From Verpa conica (taxonomy: Eukaryota; Ascomycota; Pezizomycetes; Pezizales; Morchellaceae), in NCBI GenBank assembly GCA_033030425.1, contig JAUFSD010000018.1, positions 1,407,867-1,471,866 of the forward strand: DNA of 64,000 bases, in the 5' to 3' direction. Position numbers and translations under genes: made by a program. This document shows positions 1 to 10,208 of this stretch, one piece after another. The first letter of the stretch is position 1; every line of letters begins with the position of its first letter. The notes under the pieces are model-generated. The model was not told where the DNA came from. It searched no databases and saw nothing but the letters and a program-made list of their open reading frames with translations.

Positions 1-210
1 GGATCTTTTGGGGGCGCTGGTTGTGCCTGTTTTAACAAAGCGCTGCCAGGCGGTTGCGAGAGTTGATTTTGGTATCCCAACTCTCTTAGAGATCTCGGCA
101 AACGGAAGGCCTGCTTCATGCATGCCTATAGCCCTCCCCTGGGTAAATTCGGGCCATTCTCGGCGTGTGGTTTTGCGGGTTTGGTTGGGAGAGGTATCGG
201 GAGGGGCCAT
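1..210 (-). CDS. Tc1/mariner transposase, N-terminal part (cut by window edge)
   Basis: Reading leftward from an ATG at 210, 70 codons stay open to the window edge. The product has the helix-turn-helix of Tc1/mariner transposases: an EWPEFTQGRAIGMHEAG stretch, then GLPFAEISKRVGIPKSTLA followed by TAWQRF. In this family the N-terminal HTH binds the terminal inverted repeats and the DDE/D domain, here outside the window, cuts DNA at TA sites. Sequence just upstream (about 211-265) ends in a CAGTG-like motif next to TA, as expected of a Tc1 end, but only one end is visible. No stop is seen in the part present. Whether the element is intact cannot be judged. Confidence 0.8.
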   Translation of the reverse strand, partial: MAPPDTSPNQTRKTTRREWPEFTQGRAIGMHEAGLPFAEISKRVGIPKSTLATAWQRFVKTGTTSAPKRS

Positions 211-719
211 AGTTGTGAGGCGGGGGTTGTGTCACGATCGCTGCTATGTTGTACCTGGACAGTGATATAGAGGACGACCATGTATAGGAACGTTTGGTTT
301 ATAAGCCTACAAGTGCTTGTTCCAAATTTCAAATCTACCAAATGATAGGATTAATAGGTAATTTGCTACTTAAAACCACCTTTGCTTCCATAGAATTTCG
401 TCTGTCTGAATTATCAGTTGTAGTATTTAGTTTTTTACGTAGGTCTCTGTCTCTCACAGGTCTCTTCTATTCTCAATCCATTTAATCCATCATATTAAAG
501 GTAGTGTAGAGGGCCATGAGTTGTGGCCCCGTTGCAGACGGTGATTTGTCTATGCGCTGCGGGCCCATCAGTGCGTAAGCAACCGCAGGGGTGGGAACGG
601 TCCTAGTCTGAACCCCGCAGAATTATATGTATGGATATACTCTCTATCCCTTGCCTTCCCAGAGAAGACCCTCACCAACCTCGTTTTATATCTCCCTTTG
701 TGACTAGTTTTAATCCACA
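211..719. other. Intergenic; probable transposon end and SET-gene promoter
   Basis: No convincing coding frame. The left part is probably the terminal region of the Tc1 element at 1-210. The right part (about 600-719) is the upstream region of the SET gene; a pyrimidine-rich stretch precedes the ATG. I see no clear TATA box. Confidence 0.4.
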
Positions 720-1709
720 ATGGCCCAGCACCCGACACCTGCATACGAAATGAAGCCGATTCCTGGAGCAGGTTTCGGAATGGTCGCAACAAGACCGATC
801 CCACGGGGCACTCTGATCATTTCAGAAGCCCCGCTATTCACTATCCAGGGTAATATTGCGCCGAAAGCTTTGGCTACCAAGATACAGTCCTTGTCAGAGG
901 ATCAGAAACAGACGTTCTTTTCGCTCCATAACTCTCATCCCCAAGAGTCCCCGATAGCCCTTGGTATTATTAGAACGAATGCCATCGGAATAGGGGCTGA
1001 AGAACTGGAGGCCGGCATCTTCCCTAATATTTCTCGATTCAACCATAGCTGCGCATCGAATGCAACCTACACCTATAACGTCGAGGTGGAGGAGGAGACA
1101 GTCTATGCTGTTAAAAATATTCCGGCCGGGGATGAAATCACCGTCTGCTATCTAAATAAAGTGCCCCACAACCAACCTCGCAACAGGCGCCAGCGAATAC
1201 TTATGCATCAATTTAACTTTGAATGTAAATGCAAAATATGTACGGCGTCACCGGAAGACGTCGCGGCCAGCGACCGCCGGAGAATAGAAATTAATGATCT
1301 AGACGCAATGATCGGAGACGGAATATCTGCCACTGACCCGGCAAAGTGCTTGCGGTGCTGCCAGAGGATTTTACAATTGTACAGGGAAGAGGGTATTTGT
1401 CATCTCGCGGTATACACAACTTATTTTGATGCCTTTGAAACCTGCATCCTTCATACGGACAGGGCCCGCGCCAGCGCTTTTGCCTCGTTGGCCGCCGAGA
1501 TAAAACAGACTTGCCAAGGGGAGAACGTTGCGGAACTGAGAGAAATCAAGTCTTATGTAAATCATCCGGAACGTTACCAGGACTCAGAACGGTTTAGAAC
1601 ATGGGTCACACGTACGGAATCTGTACGAGCGGTTGGAACGGATGGATTCGAAGAATGGCTGTGGGGTAGGGCAGAGAGTGATAATAGTGATTATTGCTGC
1701 ATATTTTAG
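720..1709 (+). CDS. SET-domain protein, SMYD-like lysine methyltransferase
   Basis: Intronless frame of 329 residues starting at the ATG in a CACAATGG context. Residues about 10-35 carry the opening SET motif (PGAGFGMVATRPIPRGT), residues about 105-117 the NHSC core (ISRFNHSCASNAT), then PAGDEITVCYL with the catalytic tyrosine region, and a post-SET cysteine cluster (FECKCKIC). Together these are the parts needed to bind S-adenosylmethionine and a lysine substrate. The length and split arrangement fit fungal SMYD-like proteins; no MYND zinc finger is visible, which is common in fungi. The substrate cannot be told from sequence. The C-terminal 130 residues are probably helical. A possible polyadenylation hexamer (AATAAAAG) lies near 1770. 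Confidence 0.88.
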   Translation: MAQHPTPAYEMKPIPGAGFGMVATRPIPRGTLIISEAPLFTIQGNIAPKALATKIQSLSEDQKQTFFSLHNSHPQESPIALGIIRTNAIGIGAEELEAGIFPNISRFNHSCASNATYTYNVEVEEETVYAVKNIPAGDEITVCYLNKVPHNQPRNRRQRILMHQFNFECKCKICTASPEDVAASDRRRIEINDLDAMIGDGISATDPAKCLRCCQRILQLYREEGICHLAVYTTYFDAFETCILHTDRARASAFASLAAEIKQTCQGENVAELREIKSYVNHPERYQDSERFRTWVTRTESVRAVGTDGFEEWLWGRAESDNSDYCCIF

Positions 1710-4003
1710 GTTCATTTCTGTCCTTTATTCCATACAGGATTCTTGATAAGAGACCACTGATCACTGGCTAATAAAAGAAACTTAAACATGGTCTCTTAGA
1801 GGAACCCATCTTGTCCCGGGGTGCATGCCAAATCACGGAGCCACGAGGCCGGCTATTATATCTTATTTATTTATTTTTTTATGTGGTTGACCTTGTACCT
1901 GAATTCCTACTTTTCTTGTGGGAATACTGTTATTATAATACCTTTATAGAACTAAAATTATTTAGTATTCAAGTAGCTACCTCGGAGTAGATCTCAGGCT
2001 GCGGGGGTTTAGAGGTGAGGTTCTGCTCCGTAGGGCATGTATGGAGAGGTGGTTATCATATTCAATCCACTCTTTTGAAATAATATCGTACTTCTATAAT
2101 AAAATATGATACCGTAATCAAAAGCAGGATCCTTCACTCTATGTGAGCATCACCGCACCTACTCCCCATGCTTGTTGGGCGAGGAATACCGCACTCATGC
2201 TCCACGCTTATCCCTACTACACAAGAGATACTGCTAGATATTAAAAATAGGCTTAAATATAAACCCCTGATTTCCTTCATGTACCTCAAATAATGTTTTA
2301 ATTTGAGGGTTAGGGTTTGTGTACTTTGTTATGTTATGTCTGAAGACTAAAACGAAACAGGGATGCCTGAGGAGGTATTTGGGGTAGTTACCTGAATGCG
2401 AATTGGGTCCCGGGAAACGCTACATATCTTGACCTCCAACATCTACATAGGAGTTATTACCGCCCCAAACCATTCCATGTATCCACCAAAGTGTGGGTAC
2501 GTAACCAAACCTGACGGCCAATATATTTCTTCTTCTGCCTATGGTTTTCCCTACACAGCTCATTAAAGTGGGCCCCTACGTGGTACACCATTGTCTATCT
2601 GACCAACCGGCCGGGGCTACTTCCATGGTTCTGGCTAAGCAGCTTAGAAATAATGAATCAAACTCACCCAATACTATGCTGTGACTTGCTACGGCTGACG
2701 AATCTTTAGGATAAAAAGGTCTACATCTACATCTCACTGTAGAGACACTCTATTTCCATGCGCCATCCGCACAAATCTAGTGCCATACCCTGTGGACTCC
2801 ACGATTGGCCTCCTTATCGGGACAGATTTCCCAGACGCCTGGCAGTATATCCCCACTGCTGAGGGGTATATATGAAACTAAACGAACGGTATTGCTCTTG
2901 ACCACAAGGAACGTCAGCAATAGATTGGTTGAGTCATATCGGTTGAAATACGTGGTGTTTGCTAAGTTATTTGTGGCTACGCAGCTGGTTGAAAAGTAGC
3001 GACGGACTAAAAACTCGGGGGGCTCTAGTGGAAATACGTGAAAGAGCGATTCGCCAGTAAGTCATATGAAGTAAATGTATGTACATTATTTGAAGTGGGA
3101 GCTCCGCAAAGATAATATTATCATAACGTGTCTCCCTGCTTACGGCAGCTCTACGGGTGCCTGCATTGGCAGAGCCGCATTTGACTTGATTACTAATCTA
3201 CTCGTAGAGCCGCACAAGCTCGCAGAGCCTCAGCTGTGTTACCTGGCTACACTTATACCAGGATTCTCTTACAACACTGTTTCTATTATACCCATAGATA
3301 CCAAAATACCCGTAGGCATTGCTCCTTTTGTGGTTGCTAAGATGACTTGAAAGACTATAGGAGTACTCAAACTCGCAGCATTAAAATAGCTGGAATATGT
3401 CTGGCACCACTGTTTCTAGAGCTCTAATAATCATTGTATGGGTATGGGGAAATATGCCGTAGATTTAAGGTTGTTACATTGCCAATCACGCGGCTATCAC
3501 TCTACTATATAGGAGGGTACAGAAAGATTGAATGTCAGATAGGGTATTGGAAGGTGAATAAGTATAGTCTTAGACGACAGGTTTGGTTTAGCTACGAATA
3601 TGTCGAAGTAAAGCTATATACAAGGGGGTTTTTAATGAACATGAAACAAGTATAAAGCTCTGAGAAACATAGCCTCAAAAGCTTCGACTGCTTACAAGTG
3701 TGACCTACCCCGTCTACCACGCTTAACTCTCTCCTTTCGGCCCTACTTCCTATCTTCCAATGTCACTTCCTACTCCTTCCATTATCTCACCTAACAAGCC
3801 TTCTGAGTCCTGTGTAGCGGTATCGGCGGCTAAAGTCGACTTTGTTATTAAAACAGAGATTTCCAAACTCATGAACTAGTGGATGAAACAATAACTAGAT
3901 ATTTTTCATTTATTAGTTGTCATATTTCATAACTGTAGGAGGGCCATTATTATAGGAACGGAACAGAATGAGACTCACACACAGAGGAGCCATTCTCAAT
4001 GGT
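1710..4003. other. Gene-poor AT-rich spacer
   Basis: About 2.3 kb with no frame I can support. Short open frames at 3075-3350 and 3434-3655 have no recognisable motif and no splice-compatible neighbours. A 12-bp telomere-like motif (AGGGTTAGGGTT) lies near 2306-2317. The segment is probably old repeat DNA. Confidence 0.5.
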
Positions 4004-7000
4004 TCAATTAGGATGTAGGGGGCACTGATGATCGTTGACGGTGGCTTCCAGGACTAATCCCTTCAATATTCGCGAGATATTTTCATAGCCATAGTGTGCA
4101 GCCCAATATACTGGTGTCCGTTCGTGCTTGTCCTTGGGATTTACATCAATCCTGTCTTTGGAAAGTAGTAACTGCACTACTTTCTCATGACCTCCCATAG
4201 CAGCGAAATGTAGCGCTGTCTGGCCGTCCCTGTCCTTGGAATTCACATCGACTCCACCTTTAGCAAACAGCAACTGCACTACTTTGTCATGACCCCCCCT
4301 GGCAGCAGAATGTAGCGGTACACAGCCGTACTTGTCTTTGGAATTCGAATCTATTCCATCTTTCGCAAGGAGCAATTGTACCGCCTTCTCATAGCCTCCT
4401 ATAGCAGCAGAATGTAGTGGTGTATAGCCGTGGATGTCCTTGGAATTCACATCCACTCCGTCTTTAGCAAGCAGCAATTGCATAATCCTTCCATAGCCCT
4501 TACTAGCAGCGAGATGAAGCGGTGTCTGCTTGTCCCAACGCTTGGAATTCACATCCACTCCGTCTTTATCGAGTAGTAACTGGACCACCTTCTCATGGGC
4601 TTCCACAGCAGCGAAATGTAGCGGTGTCCAGAGGTCAATATCCTGAGAGCTTACATCAACTCCGACTTTACCAAGAAGCAACTTCACCACCTCCCCATGG
4701 CCTTCCTTAGCAGCGAAATGGAGCGGCGTATGCCCCTCCCTGTCCTTGGAATTAACAATCACTCCGTCTTTAGAAAGCAGCAACTGCACCACCTTCTCAT
4801 GGCCATGCTGAGCAGCGGAATGTAGCGGTGTCCAGCAGTACTGATCCGTGGGGTTTAAACCCACTCCATCTTTCGCAAGAAGCAACTGTACTACTTGCTC
4901 ATGGCCTCTCATAGCAGCAGAATGTAGTGGTGTCCAACCGTCATCGTCCTTGGAATTTACATCGATTTCGTCTTTAGCAAGCAGCAACCGTACCACCTTC
5001 TCATGGCCTTCAACAGCGGCGGAATGTAGTGGTGTCTTCCCGCTGAACTCCAAATCCACTCCGTCTTTGGAAAGCAGCAACTGCACCACCTTGTCGTGAC
5101 CTCCCATAGCAGCAAAATGTAGCGGTGTCTGGTCATCCCTGTCTTTGTAATTCACATCAACCCCATCTTTAGCAAGCAGCAACTGCACCATTTCTTCATG
5201 GCCTTCGCCAGCAGCGTATTGTAGAGGTGTTAAACCGGAGAGATTCGGTAGGTTTGGGTCCTCACAACCCTCTAATAGGGACTTGGCGACATCACAGAGC
5301 TGGTAGTAGCATGCAGTCCACCAAGGGGGAACGACTATAGAATCGCTGCCACGTAGGTTATCATCTTTCTCAATCACCTTTGAACCCCAGGCTGTATAGG
5401 CTGGCAGAGAATTCAAAAAGACCAGACACGGTGTCTGTAATTTACTGATACCGGCACCCGAAAGGAAAGCGTGTGTTCCCCAGTTGTGGATAGAATAACT
5501 GATCAGGTCGGTTATGTCGTTATTCTCGATATGGTGGTGTGTAAGTACTTCAAGGCAAACATTTGTCATATCTATATGACCCCTCTCTTCACAGAACTCA
5601 ACATGACCTAGTAGAAACTCTTGTACCGAAAAGTGCGCAAATCTGAAGTTGCCAAGATTTTCGTCATGAACCACAAGGTTTTGGCAGATATGTAGGATTC
5701 TAGCGATCTTCCAACGTTCGCTGACTGCATCAAGCGTCTTCTCTCCTGGGTGTACTGCAAGGGCTTGGATAATAATCGTAGTTGAGCAAGGTTCCTGGGT
5801 GTACAGCAACCACCTCAGTACAGTTTTAGCTATGTGTATAGAAGCACTGTCTTGGGAGTCAATTCTCTTGAGGATCTCGAGGTATGTTGCTTCCAAGTCT
5901 TTCGGCAGTTCGTCTAGGGCCTTGATAATATCTCTACTGGTGTGTTTCTCGCATAACGCCAAGATCTGGAGCTGGGCCCACATGAACCTAGAAAATCTTA
6001 GATTGAGGCTCTCTCCTTGGCAGGATGAAGATGGGTGAATACATACATTCCGTTAGCCTTATTTTGCAGGGTCAAAATGATTCGTCTCTTGAGATCTGGC
6101 TCAACATTCCCGCTGAGCAACAGCTTCTCTGCACGGGACTGTCTCTGGGGATCACAACGTCGCTCAATCTGTTTGTTGATATACATGTTGATATCCTCAG
6201 AATTGTCCCTTGCGTTAATGTAATGGCTCGGAAATTTGGCAAACACCTCCTCAACATCTCTGTCATACCGACTTGTTAAAAAGATTTTAACCCGGCTCGT
6301 AGAAGCAACTATATCATATAAGATGCTGAACAGCTCTCTTCGGGTTTTCTGCTCGCATTCGTCAAGTGCATCTACCACAATAGTTGTCTGTAGGTATTCC
6401 TCCGATAGATTGACGATTAGGTCCCTGCTCTCTTTAGGGCTAAGTGCGCCAGATGAGTGGCCATCTTGCTCTCGTTTTTCATAAGTCGACAGGACTAGCG
6501 CTGGAAGAAGTCCTGGATCCCCCAGGTCCTTGAGGCAAAATTGCTTAACGAGTGAACGGAGGATTGAGGCTGGTTTTCTTCTCTCTGTTTGTTTGTAGTC
6601 ACAGTAGAAATATGCCAGCACGTGCTCATTACACTTTGCTTTGTTCTGAAACTCGTCAATAATAAACGAACTATGAAAATGTTAGTATTTTTTCATAGTA
6701 AAAAGTAACCAGTGGTCTCACGCCAGTATTGTTTTACCGGCTCCAGCTAAATCCCATATTAAATGTTAGCCCGTAGAGTGGGTCTATAGTAGGTATTATT
6801 ACTCACCATCACCACGTAACCAGAGAATTGATGACGACAATGAGTTTTTCCATTTTAAAAAGCTCTCGTTCTTCAGTAACCAAAGACCAGTATCTTTTTG
6901 GCGACGGTTACTAGAAAATGAATGGTGATCGCTAAACGGGACATCTGATAGCCATCCCAAAATTTGCGTGCGCCTTTCCCCTATGAACGTTAGTCTGAAT

Positions 7001-8399
7001 GGCGTTCAAACATCAAAGGCATAGGCCACTACTTACTTTTAACTATGGCATATATCTCGTCAATGACACCCTCAATTCTTTCGATAGGCTCCTGGATCAT
7101 AGCAAGATGCTCCTTTAATTCCTTTATTCTTTCTTGCTGAACTGCCCAGTCGTTAGACATTTATAACACAGCGTACGGGGTTAAAGACATACCAGAACGC
7201 TCTTCCGCACAGGCTGGATATCAGACAAGGTAGTTAGCAGTCTAATACTAGGTTAATACGACAACCTAGGTGACAAACCTTCTATCTCCGCAAGCTCTGC
7301 ATTTTTCTTGACTTCCATCTCATTCTTCTTAATATTGACTAATAATTCCCCCAAGTGTGAGAAGAAGCTCTCAATTATTTGAGCTAAGATATATCAGCAC
7401 CGCCTTTGACCCTTCGAAAATGCCGAAGGCCGCTGGACAGAAAGTAACTTACCACCGGTATCTTTCTGTAAATATTCTCTGGCATAGCAGAGATATTCCA
7501 AGATGGATGTATATAGATTCACAAGTGAGGTGTCAAGATCCTCGGCTATTTGAAACTTCCCTCCACGGTAAAGTTTTTCATAGATATCACAACAAAACAG
7601 AATGCGAATGACATCATCCAAGCTTTCTGATATAGTGCGCATTTGTTCGGTATAAGCGGTTCCAACCTACAAAAGTAAGTAAAGACAATACTCTAGCAAA
7701 ATGAGTATGATATATGACTTACTTGCAAGAGTAACCGGAGACCAGCCCAAGCTAGTGCCACGATGTCGGGGTGGTGTTGAAGGGCAATATCACCGATCAG
7801 TGCATATTTGTTCAGCTGTCTCAGTAGCTTTTCAACAAAAAACACCTTCTCCCCCTTTTGGTTTATGTAGAACCATCGTTTCTCATCGCACTTCTCCTTC
7901 TTCTGGGTAATTTCAATAATGATCTTCTGAACTAGTAGAATATCGCGCTCCTCACCACCATCGAGGTTTCCTTGGCCGTTTCCCCTTACTTTTTCAAGGG
8001 CTTGTTCCCACAGGCTTAAGGTTCTATTTGACATTGAACGCGTTAGCTTTCATACTAGGCTATAGCACACAAGGAACTGTGCATACCTTGTTTCTGGGGT
8101 TATCAAGGGGTTGCCCGGCCCTGGAACCAACGGAGTCAAGTCGGTTGATCCTGGTGCAGAAGGTGGGTTTTGTGTGTTAGCACCCTCTTCCGGAGTGAGC
8201 ATGGGCGGCATAGTGGTTGTGGGCACACCAATACTAAGTTCTTTCGTTAGCTATAATGGCCGGTGAACGAGAAAATAAGAGTACCATACCCCTCTGTAGA
8301 TATTTGTGGGACTCTGTCAGTCCCTAAAGTCACGGTATCTTTGGCTCGGGTGTTTGGTCGACTTCGGTTCCGCTTAAGCTTCGACATCATTGAACCCAT
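4004..8399 (-). CDS. NLR-type STAND NTPase: N-terminal domain, NACHT, 12 ankyrin repeats
   Basis: Reconstructed from splice signals as 11 exons: 8399-8290, 8233-8087, 8023-7723, 7666-7453, 7383-7279, 7213-7193, 7141-7037, 6980-6807, 6746-6722, 6670-6047 and 5987-4004. The exons total 3810 nt, exactly 1270 codons including the stop. All introns are 51-69 nt with GT..AG ends and several have CTAAC branch sites. Domain order: variable start (about 1-85); an all-helical domain resembling the NACHT_N/NWD N-domain (about 86-380); P-loop GDAGAGKT spanning the exon 8-9 junction (about 392); Walker B IVVDALDEC (about 498); sensor-like FLTSR (about 530); winged-helix-like region starting MWAQLQILALCEKH; then ankyrin repeats (about 858-1250). 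Fungal NLRs are thought to act in non-self recognition and programmed cell death. No separate effector domain is recognised at the N-terminus. The start could be the ATG at 8390 instead. Confidence 0.85.
4070..5245 (-). repeat. Tandem ankyrin repeats, about 102-bp units
   Basis: Twelve 34-residue ankyrin units in the last exon of the NLR gene, consensus TPLHFAAMGGHEKVVQLLL followed by SKDGVDVNSKD. Units are similar at the DNA level as well as the protein level. One unit (the third) is 2-3 residues shorter, ending GVDLEF then SGKTPL. The high identity points to recent unit duplication or gene conversion. Confidence 0.85.
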
Positions 8400-9111
8400 A
8401 GCTAATTGCTTTTCCGGTGGTGTAAGATATTCCTTTAGAAGAGAGCAAACGAGGAAGAAAGGAGCAGAAGACTTTCCGGACCTCCCTAAACCTAGCGACA
8501 ACACACTCCACGAGGAGCCAATGACGAGGCACAGTAAATTTTTGAATACTAATAGACACTCCAGAGTGAGACAACAGAATGGGAACTATGCTATGACAAG
8601 CGGAGCAACTGAGGCTCCACCAGGAAGTACCCCGATCGCAGTGGTTGAGGGATCCCTAGGCGAACAATCGTATACATACAATATCTTAGACAGGAGCGCA
8701 TAAGCTGGTCTGTTCCGAACGCGGGAGGCCTAAATGTGTGAGGGGGGAGATCAAGATTTGGTGGATATTGCGCCGTATCCTCGCAGACAGCTACATGCAT
8801 TATCTACAACTTCATACTTACGTATGGAACACCACTTGGCCTGGATGAGGGTCTCCTATCAACAGGCGAGCTCGGTATGTAGAGTATTATATTAAGTCCC
8901 ATCGCTACAGCCCAAGCAAGAAAGACCGAGAAACCAGTGTCAATGGGCCTGCAGCCAATTTCTATAATACTTGCCAAGGCAAGAAGACCAATAGAAACGC
9001 CTCTCGATCTTTGTTACCTGAGCTGCGATGCCTCTATGGGAGATCGCTCCCGCTGTTGCCCTAGAACGCTTTAGGATAGCTAAGCGAGGTGCGCCCTGCA
9101 AGCCTCAAGTG
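8400..9111. other. NLR upstream region and spacer
   Basis: Sequence 5' of the NLR gene; the promoter must lie here but I see no clear core element. The 146-residue plus-strand frame at 8263-8703 overlaps NLR exon 1 in antisense and has no motif. No repeat recognised. Confidence 0.4.
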
Positions 9112-9121
9112 GCTTAGATCC

Positions 9122-9157
<36 letters not shown>

Positions 9158-9567
9158 CAAGTGATTTTATTGTTCTGGATACAAAATCCGGTATGCAGTT
9201 TAAACTATGACCTAAAAAGAACCCTTCCCCTTCCTAAAAATAAAACTCGTCCCCTTTTCAAAATTCCAAACTTATAAAATTAACACAAAGAAGAGTTTAA
9301 GAAATAAAATGCACTGCACGTTTCTGTCCTTCTTTTGGTGACTTATTGTCTTTTGCCGTTATACACGGGCTTGATAGAATTGTTGACTCCTTATGATTCG
9401 GAGTAAGTAATGGAGGTGAGGGAGGACATGGTGGAGGGAGATGGCACTGGTGAAGGAAGTGCTTTTTTGGGAAAGTTTATCTTGTTCTGAACGACAAACG
9501 TCCCAACAAGTAGTGAAAGAGTTTCGGAGCTCCAAATTTCGTTAAGGGAGTTAACGTTGGGCAGAAG

Positions 9568-10208
9568 TGTCGCGGGCAGCTCCAAGGATACCCACGCCAC
9601 CGTTACACGAAACAAGGCCAAAACCGGATCACACCTCCATAAGAGGGTCACCTTCGACCTCGCCCCCACTAGACGATCGAGTCGATTAAGTGCGCGCGGA
9701 GGGGACGTTTCTACAAACAGGCAATAATAGGCGCGGGAAGGCTTATGTTCGCGCACCCGAGGTTGATAACGATAAACGTATTTGTCAATAAGGTTTTTCG
9801 GGCCGACGGCCCATTTTGTTAGTTTCGGATTTTACGTAACGTTGTCAGAGGCCCCCAAAGTCCTCTTGTACACTTTGTATGCGGTTTGTATGGGAAAGAT
9901 ACCTTTCTGTTGGATATGACATATCCAACAGAAGCAGTGGGGGGATTTTGGAATCGGAGTGAAAAGTTTTCTTTGGTGCAAAAGTTATTTCGTAGGCAGG
10001 AAAAGAGGGGAAACATATAAGGAGGGGCCTCGCCCCGAGGATTTTCTTAGGCACGCAACGTCTTGTTTATATTGTTTAGTAAAGAAATATTACAGAGTTT
10101 TGCACTTGTAATATCTTTTGTCGTAACACCGTTTATTGTCGCCGTCTTCGTCGCTGTCACCGTCCCGTTGCCTAGGCTTCACCGTACCATCCCAATCGCC
10201 CCGCCACA
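9568..10208 (+). mobile_element. Solo LTR, subfamily A (copy 1)
   Basis: 641 bp bounded by TG..CA: starts TGTCGCGGGCAGCTCC and ends CGCCCCGCCACA. A perfect 5-bp TSD AGAAG lies at 9563-9567 and 10209-10213, inside the LINE frame. It carries a 29-bp palindrome (9905-9933), a TATA-like box (about 10015-10020) and a GC hairpin (10024-10036). No internal retrotransposon genes are attached, so it is a solo LTR left by recombination. Confidence 0.88.
9905..9933. promoter_or_regulatory. Perfect 14-bp-arm palindrome in LTR A, copy 1
   Basis: Arms TTCTGTTGGATATG and its exact complement flank a single central A. It lies about 82 bp upstream of the LTR TATA-like box. Likely a binding site for a dimeric regulator or a hairpin; the role is inferred. 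Confidence 0.6.

Noticed and set aside
3075..3350. 91-residue ORF as a gene
   Set aside because: No recognisable motif, weak start context and no neighbouring exons; left as spacer.
4522..5099. Antisense ORFs over the ankyrin exon
   Set aside because: Shadows of the tandem repeats on the other strand.
8263..8703. 146-residue plus-strand ORF
   Set aside because: Antisense to NLR exon 1, no motif, no splice or promoter support.
9568..10128. LTR A ending at TCGTAACA near 10128
   Set aside because: Both A copies continue in parallel beyond this point, and only the end at 10208 (CCACA) gives the matching AGAAG duplication.
10172..10208. Native C-terminus of the LINE protein
   Set aside because: These codons belong to the inserted LTR; the true frame resumes at 9562 after removing the LTR and one duplication.
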